Assembly: GCA_963402885.1 (NCBI GenBank)
Contig: OY727097.1
Location: 15,314,001 to 15,378,000 of the forward strand
Source of the DNA: Antedon bifida
Taxonomy: Eukaryota; Echinodermata; Crinoidea; Comatulida; Antedonidae
DNA length: 64,000 nt
Direction: 5' to 3'
In this document: piece by piece, positions 12,346 to 21,941 of the stretch
Layout: every line of letters begins with the position of its first letter
Position numbering within the stretch: the stretch's first letter is position 1
Program-made: the position numbers and the translations under genes
The notes under the pieces: generated by a model
What the model was told of the DNA's origin: nothing
Seen by the model: only the letters and a program-made list of their open reading frames with translations
Databases searched by the model: none

Positions 12346-12700
12346 GAAATACTGTGTCTAAAATAGGGAAGCTGTCCAATATAGAGAAATCCGATTTGTC
12401 CAAAATGGGGAAATTTCTGTCCAGGATGGGGAAGTGCTGTGTCAAAAATAAGGAAGCTGTCCAATATAGATAAATCCGATTTGTCCAAAATGGGGAAATT
12501 TCTGTCCAGGATGGGGAAGTGCTGTGTCCAAAATAGAGAAACTGTCCAATATATAGAAATCCGATTTGACCAAAGTGGGAAAAGGTTGTCTAAAATAGAG
12601 AAATTTTTAGCAGAAAAATATAATTTTGACAAATTTCTCCAGAATAGAGAAGTGCTGTGTCCAAAATAGAGAAACTACAGTATCCAAGGCCTAATAAATT
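12346..12700 (+). repeat. Unmirrored continuation of the 21-bp array
   Basis: The array continues with progressively degenerate units (GTCCAAAATAGAGAAACTG and similar) to about 12700. This part has no counterpart in the right arm, so the two arms differ in length or the right arm was trimmed. Confidence 0.75.
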
Positions 12701-12892
12701 CGATTTTTCCGAATTGTATAAAAGAGAAACTGTCAAATATGTAGAGAAATTCAGAAATGTTCAAAACGGGGAAAGTTTTTGTCAAGAATGGCGCTACATC
12801 GTGTCGAAAATCTGTCCCGCATATAAAGACTATCTAATATATAGGGAATGTCTCAGTTATGGAAGCATTCAATTAATATCACTTTGTTTATA

Positions 12893-13922
12893 GCTGGAAA
12901 TTAATGATTCGGCGTGTACGTTTGATTTTAAACCATTGAGTTACTATAATAACTCAAGGATTCCATCATATGGTCGAAATTCCATGTAGAATTACTGCAT
13001 GTGGCGGTAGATTGATTCCCGCGTTCTGTGGTCGAAAAAAAACAAGAAAAAACAAGAAAAAACAAAACAAATAAAGAAAAGAAAATAAATAAAAAGGATA
13101 AAAAGAAGGAAAAGAAGCGACAATCTGTATTAATTAAATAATAAATATCCTGTAGGCCTACTCTTTCTTGATGTGGTAGTACTTTCTTTTGTGGTTTTTA
13201 TGGTTGGAATTTAATATAATATACTGTAGTTTTTAACGATTAACATCAGTAGCCATAATAAATCAGCATAGCAATTCACTCCCTGGTAAAATACACATTG
13301 ATAGAATAGTTGCTCACCAATAACATTTGTATTGACACAAAGTTTTTGAGAGAAATTTAACCAAAAAAATAAATCTAATTGAGCATGATAAACCTTACAG
13401 AAAATGCGAAGCACTGGCTGTAATCATATTTTAATATCAACATAATTATTAGCCCTAAACTATGCCTATTTGGAGTAGGAAATAACGTATTTAAAGCACT
13501 AATTAATACTATGTTACTAGTATGCAAACACTCGTATACTATTGTAAAATGAGAAAAAATAGGCCAGGATTTGTCAATGATATCACTTATATATCACTGG
13601 AAATTAATGATTCGGCGTGTGTACGTTTGATTTTAAACCATTGAGTTACTATAATAACTCAAGGATTCCATCATGTGGTCGATGGGACGGTAGATTAATA
13701 CCCGGGGTCTGTGGTCGGAAAAAAAAACAAACAAAAAAAAACAAATAAAGAAAAAATAAAAAGGATAGAAAGAAGGAAAAGAATTGACAACCTGTAATAA
13801 ATATATTATTAAATATTCTGTACTCTTACTGATGTGGTATAATAATGGCGGTGCCGGTACTACTTTCTTTTTATGGTTTTTATGGTTGGAAGTTAATATA
13901 ATATACTGTAGTCTTTAACGTT
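12893..13922 (+). repeat. Direct repeats in the foldback spacer
   Basis: About 12893-13237 and 13598-13922 are direct copies of one another. Both begin CTGGAAATTAATGATTCGGC, contain GTTACTATAATAACTC (a short palindrome), an A-rich AAAC/AAAG tract, and end near ATACTGTAGT(C/T)TTTAACG. No coding potential is evident. They separate the two inverted minisatellite arms. Confidence 0.75.
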
Positions 13923-14194
13923 AGATAAATGTATAGATTCAGTGAAAATTTACTTCAGAAGTAAATTGAAACCACATCCCTCACTAAATGTTTATTATAC
14001 TTAAAATTAGCTGATAATGGTGTTAATTATTTAATTAATAGAACACCTTTCCACAATGTAAAGTGTTAACATAGTACTGTTATTATTATGTACATTTTGT
14101 AATGTTTTCAGATTAGAAGTGTGAACTTTATTAAAGTTTTTAAAACAAAAAAAAATTCTTATGTTGTTTTAATGTTTTGCCTTCTCAGCTCTAT

Positions 14195-14622
14195 ATTGAC
14201 AGTTTCCCCATTCTGGACAGAAATTTCTCCATTCTGGACAAATCGGATTTCTCTATATTGGACAGCTTCCCTATTTTTGACACAGCATTTCCCCATCCTG
14301 GACAGAAATTTCCCCATTTTGGACACGATATAGTGCCACCACTTCCCCATCCTGGACAGAAATTTCCCCATTTTGGACACGATATAGCGCCACCACTTCC
14401 CCATCCTGGACAGAAATTTCCCCATTTTGGACACGATATAGCGCCACCACTTCCCCATCTTGGACAGAAATTTCCCCATTTTGGACAAATCGGATTTCTC
14501 TATATTGGACAGCTTCCCCATCTTGGACACGATTATAGCGCCACCTATCGCTTTTGTCCTTATTCTGGACAAAATATTTCCCCATTCTGGACAGAAATTT
14601 CCCCATCTTGGACAAAATTCAC
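14195..14622 (-). repeat. Right arm of foldback element, 21-bp array
   Basis: Reverse complement of 11984-12345, with one extra internal unit carrying the GCGCCACCACTTCCCC module (three copies against two). Identity over the outer 250 bp appears essentially complete, which points to recent formation or ongoing correction between arms. Confidence 0.85.
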
Positions 14623-14820
14623 CACACCTATTTGTCTGAGCAGGACAGCGAAACTGTCAATTTGCCACAAAAAGAATTGATAAATTATAACTGCTTTTAG
14701 TAGGCTGGAATTATATTGGTTTTACAGCCACAAACTGTCAGTACTTTGTTATCTAAAACTAATGTAGAAAATGTTATAATTTACAAGTCTATACCATGTA
14801 CAAATGCATCTCTTTACTTA

Positions 14821-15313
14821 GCTATCTCGTAAACGGACGGACGTTTAAAACGCCTCATATCGTAAGCGACCATGTCCATACACCGTAAGCAACCACCCTC
14901 GTTAGCGACCACCTCTATTGAACGACCACCATCTCTGTTAAAGGACCGCTTCTCACAATCGACCACCTCTCATAAGCGACTATCTCTATTAACGACCACC
15001 TCTCTCTTAAAGACCACCTCTTTTAAAGGACAACAAACTCTCATAAGGCACCGCTTTTCATAATCGACTACCTCTTGTAAGCGGTGGTCCTTTAAAAAAG
15101 GTGGTCACTTACGAGAGGTGTGGTCTTAAGAGAGGTGATCACTTACGATAGGCGGTCGATTATGAGAAGCGGTCCCTTAACATAGATAGTGGTCGTTCAA
15201 TAGAAGTGTTCGCTAACGAGAGTGGTTGCTTACGATGTAGGGTCTGTTTGTTGGGAGGTGATCACTTACAAGATGTCCCCTTTTTTGAAAGTCGGTCGCT
15301 TACGAGAAGTGGA
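14821..15313. repeat. Palindromic minisatellite, GACCACCTCTC type
   Basis: The left half is an array of 16-20 bp units such as TTAGCGACCACCTCT, and the right half is the reverse complement, AGAGGTGGTCGCTTA. Variant units occur in mirror order: for example CGTAAGCAACCAC, TTGAACGACCAC and GGACCGCTTCTCA are found in both halves. The symmetry centre is near 15080-15095. It would fold into a long imperfect hairpin. A foldback element is likely, but I cannot see a target duplication, so its ends are approximate. Confidence 0.7.
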
Positions 15314-15339
15314 TAGATTGATAACTAATTTGCACATGA

Positions 15340-15501
15340 TTTAGATATAGGTTTCTATAATATAATGTTTTCTACATTAGCTGGCGATGTAACTACATAA
15401 GGTGGGAGACAATTTTCGTTACTACATAAGCGGTTGACCGTTCGACATTAGCTGGTGTTTATTTCGTATTTAATACAAAAGCTGTTGGTGTTTCTACATT
15501 A
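15340..15501 (+). repeat. Degenerate CTACATTAGCTGG minisatellite
   Basis: Units resembling TTTCTACATTAGCTGGTG recur at about 15368, 15420, 15446 and 15490, and continue after the MITE at 15711-15765 (TTCTACATTAGCGTTG). The array supplies the host sequence that shows where the MITE landed. Confidence 0.6.
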
Positions 15502-15710
15502 AGCGTGGTTCCCACTAGAACGCAACGCAGCGACGTATTGACGTAAAGTGTTGTATTGCGTAATCACAAGTGGGAACCGACGACGCAATAGTGCTGCAAA
15601 CATCGCAGGTTTGATTTCACGCAGGCGGGGGCAAACACAATTATTTGAAGGGCATTTGCTTGCGTTGCGTAGATTGTGTTACGTTGCGTTGCTAGAGTGG
15701 GAACCAAGCT
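15502..15710. mobile_element. 209-bp MITE with TTA duplication
   Basis: The ends AGCGTGGTTCCCACTAGAAC and AGAGTGGGAACCAAGCT are inverted repeats of each other (AGC.TGGTTCCCACT). Subterminal CGCAACGCA and TGCGTTGCG motifs are also inverted. TTA flanks both sides (15499-15501 and 15711-15713), and removing one TTA plus the element restores the host unit CTACATTAGCGGTGG. A 3-bp TWA duplication is typical of PIF/Harbinger transposons; that superfamily is inferred. No transposase is encoded. Confidence 0.85.
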
Positions 15711-15713
15711 TTA

Positions 15714-16691
15714 GCGGTGGATTGTTCTACATTAGCGTTGTTACGACATCTGCTGGTTGTAACAACGCCCGTTAATTCATAGAACAAAAGATTCTAACAC
15801 TATTGGGTCCTGAATTGTGGGTCCAACTTGTAAAGCTAGGTGTGCGGTACACCATGCCTTTCCACCAAGTAAATATAAAGTATATGGTTGAGAATATCTC
15901 AAAAAAACATTTTTAAAAAGCTTTTTATGATGGTCACAAAATACCAAGACACATTAAAGGAACGCTCATCGTCAGATATATGTAATGAGAAATATACAAA
16001 CAATGATGTTGTTGTGATGTCGGTGGTGGGTGTTAGGTGTGGCGGCGTTTATTCGGGGAGGCATTGTTGGTAACGTTTTATAATAAAATAAATTCCCCTA
16101 GATATGAACAAGTAGGCCTACAACACCGTATTTGATATTATCAAGAAGTGATAACAGTAAACAATGGTATGAAAATACTTGGTCAATAAATAGATATAGC
16201 AGTCAATGAATTATTCAACACATATAATTGTGTTTGTGTTATAATACAATATTGTGTGTATAAATATATGTTGCGGGGCGTTTATTAGAGGGTGGATGTT
16301 GCATATTACAATGTGTTATGGGGGAGACGGCGTTTATTCAAATAAATTCGGTAGGCCTAATTGGTATATAATCAATACATTATTTAGTTTAAATCAAACA
16401 CCAAATAATGAAAAGCATAAGTGAGCTGTTTCAGCATAAGGAAAACGTTTTAAACGGCTTGCAACATGGGCCAAAGCACCCCGGGTCTCAATGGCGATAC
16501 AGTACATGTACCAGAACGTACCAGTTCCAGAAACGGATGAAACACGAATTTAATTAAGTATGAAAGCAAATATAACAACGGACAATGATTAAAAGTTTCC
16601 CAAAAAATTGGTGAATTAAACTAAAATTTGAACTCAATCATCACCGTGATTAGTTCGGGATATCCGCGTTAACTCACACATACTCTATGAC
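15714..16691. other. Duplicated non-coding DNA
   Basis: No gene. About 15930-16550 matches 50540-51090 (AATATACAAACAATGATGTTG, GCGGCGTTTATTC or GCGGCGTTCATTC, GGCTTGCAACATGGGCCAAA). Reverse-complement copies of the same sequence lie at 59430-59640. About 16560-16690 matches 7500-7660. Confidence 0.6.
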
Positions 16692-16854
16692 CTGACAATC
16701 GACATAAAGACATCTGAAAACATCAACACTTTCAAAACACGACTAAAAACCCATTTTTACACAGAGGCATTTCCTGCTTAACTTTGTCAAGCGCCTTTGA
16801 ACATTATTATGTATACTGGCGCTATATAAATCTGATTGATTGATTGATTGATTG
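16692..16854 (+). mobile_element. LINE 3' end with (TGAT)n tail
   Basis: The frame LTIDIKTSENINTFKTRLKT and then HFYTEAFPA-stop is the C-terminal end typical of CR1/L2-type LINEs. It is followed by a 3' UTR ending GGCGCTATATAAATCTGATT and a (GATT)n tail. It interrupts a segment that is continuous at 7640-7700 (CATACTCTATGACC joined to AATGTATAGTGCTGAATTA), so it is a short 5'-truncated insertion. Confidence 0.8.
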
Positions 16855-17856
16855 AAAAGAAACTATTCATAGTGCTGAATTATGTATATTTTTACAGTAT
16901 TAAGTGCGAATAATTAATCAAGTTAATAGTGTATGTTTTCTTCGCAAAAAACCCAATGTATTGTATGTGATATTTTTCTTGATAGTATAATATTCAATTT
17001 GTTGGTGGATATGATGCATTCTGAAAGTCCTATAAAGGTTTTGTTAAAAGAAACATCAACTACGATTTAATTTTAAACAATGTTAATATATGTTTTGGTA
17101 TCGGAAAATTTCATAGTTTCGATGCATTAAATATACAAATTTTGAGAGCTCAAAGATGTATATTCAACTGTAACATTTCAGAGGACCCACACATTTAAAG
17201 TCATTGTTAAAAGAAATATTGAAATAGAAAAATATATTGCTTTTGAAAATTATAATATGCATGCATATAACCTAAAATGGAAAAAATTAGGAGTATAGTC
17301 TGCCTTTTAACTACTCATGATATGTATACATTTTTGCTTGATTGGTTTTGTATCTTGTTGTTGAAAACGAAAATGCGAAGGTTTGGACAGTTTTCTCACC
17401 AAGTGCGCGCGACAGGTATTACAAAGTGTTATTTGACGATTATTACAAAGTGCGACAGGGAGTTTACAGATAGTTATTATAACTATATGCGATGTTTTTT
17501 TTTCAAGACAGTTTGTCAGGAATCGACTCTATTTTTGTCCTTTCTTGAGTTTCGGGATCATTAATTTGATGAGATTTGGCTTGGAGGTATCCAAGTCTAA
17601 GTAAATGACCGCGACTTTTAAACTATCTTTGGTTGATCTGACTTCTCAATGTCAAGATTAACCTTGATGGGGCAGCGTTGTTTCGAATCATGGTGCAGTT
17701 TTCGACAATACAGTTATTCTCACTACAAAGTAGACCTGAGTTGTTTCATTTAGGTATGTTATTACCGATACGTCCTTTAAATTGTAAAATTAGCACTTTG
17801 TTTTAATCACACTGAATTATATAGCACATATTAGTATTAATGTTTGTAACACTTAC
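16855..17856. other. Intronic DNA upstream of an ankyrin exon
   Basis: No gene called. About 16860-17000 continues the segment shared with 7690-7830. Around 17418-17465 ATTACAAAGTG(CGACAG) is repeated two or three times; the same motif recurs at 51610-51680. About 17500-17565 matches 51705-51770. The stretch 17030-17280 has faint LINE-like codon usage but no motif I can name. Confidence 0.45.
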
Positions 17857-17955
17857 ATTTTCCTGAAGATCCAAATTAGCTCCAGCCTTGATCAAAATAG
17901 TGCAAACATCTGTGTGGCCGTTGAATGCAGCCTTATATAAAGGTGACGGTCCAGT
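17857..17955 (-). CDS. Ankyrin-repeat exon
   Basis: A 99-bp minus-strand exon for one 33-residue ankyrin repeat, TGPSPLYKAAFNGHTDVCTI then LIKAGANLDLQEN. Splice signals are intact: acceptor ATTTCAG and donor GTAAGT (complement of 17851-17856), phase 0 on both sides. TPLH is changed to SPLY, a mild departure. Intron sequence on both sides is shared with the exons at 8594 and 6480, so the three arose by duplication of an exon with its surrounding intron. No ankyrin exon is found in the related segments near 29 kb and 51.8 kb. Confidence 0.88.
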
Positions 17956-18230
17956 CTGAAATATTACAAACATTATGTTGTAGTATGTTTCACTCTAAAC
18001 AAAGTATTGTACTGAAATCAATACGATGTGATCAATTAACAATAACGTTTTGGATTTAAGTATGCTACATTTTTAATTTAAATAAAGATTAATGTATTGT
18101 ATACGTATACATTTTTTTTGCTTTTATAACTTTTACAGTACTTTATAAATGTAAAACAAGTGTTTCTTTGCCTGAAATGTAAACACTTCATCCGGTAGTG
18201 CTAACTAGTCTCAGTGTAAATTATGATAAA
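17956..18230. other. Duplicated intron sequence
   Basis: No gene. It shares CTGAAATATTACAAACATTAT, GTATTGTATACGTATACAT and CACTTCATCCGGTAGTGCTA with the copy at 8693-9230, but without the SINE. It ends at AAATTATGATAAAGTG, where the LINE starting at 18231 interrupts it. Confidence 0.7.
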
Positions 18231-20902
18231 GTGTTGACGGGAGGGCCAAAAATCACGTATTTTTTTAATTTATTTATTCAATATATCGTAATCGCAGCAC
18301 AAGGCTGAATTAAAACAATATTAACATGATAATGTACACATCAAAAGGACAACAAATCTAAAAAATTACAAATATAAAAATATAAAGGTACAAAATTTAA
18401 GAATCGATAAAAATATACAAAATTAAAAATAGACAAAAAGTAGCACACAAGCACGCGAGCAACAACTGCACATGACGACCAATAAAACAAGAATCATTTG
18501 TCATTAAGGAGTTTGGCGAGAAAGGGTATAGCACTTTTGGCATATCTTTCGGTTCCTTCGGTTCGGTACCTTTATGCCAAATATGTATCTATATCGTTTT
18601 GAGAATGACAGAATTATTTTACTACTATACATTGGTTTGTAAATGAATACGTTTATAAATACCTATTAAGTCATGTTAATGAAAATGAGAAGAAATTACA
18701 ATAAAGGTGGGTGATTCCCACGAAAGATAAAAAAAAAATATCTTTCGATTCGAGCACGGGGGATTAGAAATTCGTTGGATTTTCTAAGGAGCATACTGTT
18801 AGAACGAGAATTAATAGGAAACCACTCTTTGATAGAATTGGAACAGACGCATCGATGTGCAAATTCTTGAAATAATTTAATTCTTCTCGTATCAAGCGTC
18901 TGGAGATTAGTACTTTTAAGTGCGTTAAGATATGTGTCGTTCCAATTTAATCCGAAGCGCTCTTTTTATAATTCGCTCAATTATGAGAGACTGTTTTATA
19001 GTAATACAACTATGTAACGCTGTTGAGGCATTCTCGACAATAAGACGAACGTACCCCACATGAACGGACACCAAATCGCAAGCAGAAACTCCAAATTAAA
19101 CGCCTGAGACGATTAAGCATATAAAATCTACGGCTACTATTAGAAATCATATTGCTAATAAGAGTATCCCATATAAATTTGCTTGTATAGGGATACCGAG
19201 AATTTTTATTTCATGCACAAAATCCAGCAATTTACCACCTATAACTAAGTTTGGAGGATCGAGAGGGTGTTTTTGCTTTACATTTTGATGGATTGAGGTT
19301 GAGAAAGTTGTGACTAGCCCAGTTATCTAGATCACAAACGTCAGAATCAACAAAAGTGGGATCGCTAGCACGACGGACCTCAACAAGGCTAATATCGTCA
19401 ACATACTTAAATTTAGATGATTGGCAGCATCGTTAATTATAACGTTAAAAATAATTGGTCCAAACTTAGTACCATGAGGGACGCCACATAAAAAGCGTTA
19501 CCCATTCAGAGAGTTCGGAATGGTAACGAACTCTTTGGCGTCTGTTGGTAAGAAAGTCAACTACCCAGGGCAATATTTCATTTCGAACACCAAGATCAAG
19601 AAGCTGTTGGATTGCAAGCCTATGATTGACGGAATCAAAAGCCTTGGTCGCAACTAACGTACCGACTGTGTTTGGTTTGTCAGAGCCTTTATAAAGAGTA
19701 TCCAACATCTCAACCAGACAATGAGTTGTTGAAGATGCCTTAATTCCAACAAATTGATGATGATCAATTTGGGTGAGGGGGGTGGGGTGGAGATATCGTT
19801 ACCGAACCATTTACAAACAAACTCCTCATAGACTTTTGCTAGAATCGACGTGAGGGATATAGGGCGAAGATTTGAAACAATAGCAGGTTTAAATTTAGGG
19901 ATAGGTGTAATAGTGGCGTCTTCCACATTTGAGGAATGGAACCTTGGGCAAGGGATGCATTAAGAATACTAGAAACAGGGATACTAAATTCGAATCCAAA
20001 TTCTTTAATCAATTTTCCAGGACGTCCATCGGGTCCTGGGGCTTTTCTGGCGTTAATTAATAAGGCTGTGAACATTTCCCAGATCTGAATCTGTGGGGGA
20101 TGGGTGGGATGTAAGGTTGGAAGGTAGGCTGGTATCTTATGGCGTTAAATCGGGCGGCTATTATGTAAGATTGAGGCAAAACTCTGATTGATTGCCTTAG
20201 CAATGGGGGACTCCGGGGACTGAAATGCTGGGAAGGGATTGTAATTTATTGCTCATAATTTGGATTTCTTTATGCCAATTGGATGGATCATTCTCTTTTA
20301 AATTTTAAAGGCGGTCTTGATAAAAAGATTTTTTGATTATTTGATAGAGAAAATGATTTTGTTTCTAAGGAAGCGCCACAGGTACGTTTTATTTTGGCAA
20401 AAGGTTACTTGGCGCTTTTTAATGAGAATCTTAATTTCTGGGGTCATCCAAGGTTTGTCATTAGTATGCATTTTAGAAGTTTTTAGTGGAAAGTGAGTGT
20501 TAATAAATAATTGACTGTACGATAAAATAAATCAGCCTTAGCTTGGGGTGACTTAGCTTCAACCCAAGATTGGCCAGTTATCCACCTCCCAAATTCAAAC
20601 ATACGATGCTTAGGCATAGGTCTAAAAATATTTTTCCTAATACTACCCTTTAATTTAAGGCCGCTCGGGGCCCAACAACAGTATTATGGTCACTATTACA
20701 AATTGGTGCACAAACAACTGGTTTACAATATAATAAACATTATTAATGTTAGTAACAATAATGTCCAAAATAGCAAGTTCATGTGTAGGTGTCACGAACA
20801 CTTGCTTCATAGAGTGAGCACGCATATACAGTTATTCTTAATAACGGCTTCTAATTCGTCAATTTTGTTGAGTACGGAGCGAGTGTTTGTAAGTAAAACA
20901 AG
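18231..20902 (-). pseudogene. Degraded CR1-group LINE (endonuclease and RT)
   Basis: Minus strand. From high to low coordinates the recognisable pieces are: LTNTRSVLNKIDELEAVIKN (start of the AP-type endonuclease, about 20830-20900); ARKAPGPDG (about 20030-20050); LRPISLTSILAKVYEEFVCK (RT, about 19820-19880); KAFDSVNHRLAIQQLLDLGV (palm, about 19600-19660); GVPHGTKFGPIIFNVIIND (about 19430-19490); KYVDDISLVEV (catalytic Asp-Asp, about 19395); and the C-terminal ERYAKSAIPFLAKLLNDK-stop at 18494-18553. Several frameshifts separate them, so it is dead. The 3' end at 18231 is fixed by the uninterrupted paralog near 9250. Confidence 0.85.
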
Positions 20903-21660
20903 GCCATATACATGGCTGCAGTCGCGTGCTCAAGTTAGTGTTTACCGACCAACCAACCGACCGACCGACCAACCGACTGAAATTGCTTTTTTGTAAAAAT
21001 GTTGAAAATGTGTAAATGTTTATGACAATGACAATGACAACTTCTTTTATTTTCTTTGTAAATAAAGTAAATAAATTAACTTTTATAATTACAAAATTGA
21101 TTTAACAAAGAAAATTCTTGAAGCAGATGCTTATATTTTTTTAATTTACACGTGCGTAGCCTGTCACTTTTGACGTGTTCGTATAACGTAATTTCGAGTT
21201 GTAAAGTGAATCAAATACGATGACATTAAGGAAAGGTTGTAAAACAGAATCATGTGCAGTGCGCGTGCTAAAATCTGCGCACTCATTGCAATTTTTTAAA
21301 CGCTTAAAATTGACTGAAACGTACTCTAATTTCATCGAAAATAAATTAGACAATTTTTAAAATTTTAAGCGCGCGTACACATGCGTTATATGCGCTACGC
21401 ACGTAATTGTATTGCCGTATGATCAAAAATGTCCTGAAATTTATGAGTACCAAATTTTATTTAATTGTGATTCAAGCTTGTGAAGATATGATTACAAACG
21501 TGATTTCGTTAAATCGTGCGTAGACCGCGTAATTTTTGATTGCGCACCGTGAAAAACATAACCACATCGAAAAATGGACTTGAATGATATCAAGAAAAAG
21601 CCATATACAAGTTAGTGTTTACCGACCGACCGACCGACCAACAGACCGAAATAGTGGTCT
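20903..21660. repeat. Dispersed repeat with ACCG tracts
   Basis: The block begins AGGCCATATACATGGCTGCA, GTCGCGTGC and runs into a GTTAGTGTTTACCGACCAACC tract. A second, partial start (GCCATATACAAGTTAGTG and ACCGACCGACCGACC) is found at 21600-21645. Related copies are at 31945-32060 and 44005-44530. It appears to interrupt the LINE whose basic N-terminal part resumes at 21661-21941. The inner 21020-21590 is AT-rich and unrecognised. Confidence 0.6.
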
Positions 21661-21941
21661 GTTTTGGAGTGAAATGAAAAGTGTTCTTACCCAAATCCGC
21701 CAGATTCTTGAGAGATCGTGTTTACATATATTAAATTGGCATTAGGCCTACGTATCATGGAGTTGGCATCACGAAAATTAGCGATATGTCCATAGCACGA
21801 AGAAACAACACGTATTCTACGCTTAGTACCACGACTTCGTTTTCTACGTTTAACCCGCTTGCAGGTGGTACGCAAATAGTTCGTCGAGTTCACGTTGTTC
21901 CACATGTGCACTACGCTGCTCCCGTGGTATGCATTTAAACA
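21661..21941 (-). pseudogene. Basic N-terminal segment of a LINE ORF2
   Basis: Minus-strand codons read YLRTTCKRVKRRKRSRGTKR followed by RIRVV and PNANLIYVNT. A short Arg/Lys-rich stretch just before the endonuclease is common in CR1-group ORF2 proteins. It lies upstream, in the reading direction, of the endonuclease start at about 20900, with the ACCG repeat between. I infer one LINE split by that insertion. Similarity is weak and the assignment tentative. Confidence 0.45.

Larger units (their letters stand above)
11973..14632. mobile_element. Foldback-like element with minisatellite arms
   Basis: Two inverted arms (about 11984-12345 and 14195-14622) are near-perfect reverse complements. 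Each is a tandem array of a 20-22 bp unit of the form GTCCAAAATGGGGAAATTTCT. The order of variant units is the same in both arms, down to single odd units such as GGACAAAAGCGATAGGTGGC, so this is an inverted duplication and not a chance strand switch. TGTCTGAGC lies immediately outside both ends (11964-11972 and 14633-14641), a 9-bp apparent target duplication. The paralog near 56590-56630 runs through this point without the insert. The spacer holds no transposase gene that I can see, so the element is presumably non-autonomous. Confidence 0.8.

Noticed and set aside
11914-12632. Overlapping open frames of 70-137 codons rich in MGKFLS or HPGQKFPHFG repeats
   Set aside because: They are produced by a 21-bp tandem array that stays open in several frames on both strands; there is no start context, no domain, and the mirrored array gives the same frames.
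14159-14680. Open frames of 114-167 codons with FPHFGHDIAPPLPH repeats
   Set aside because: Same 21-bp array in the right arm of the foldback element.
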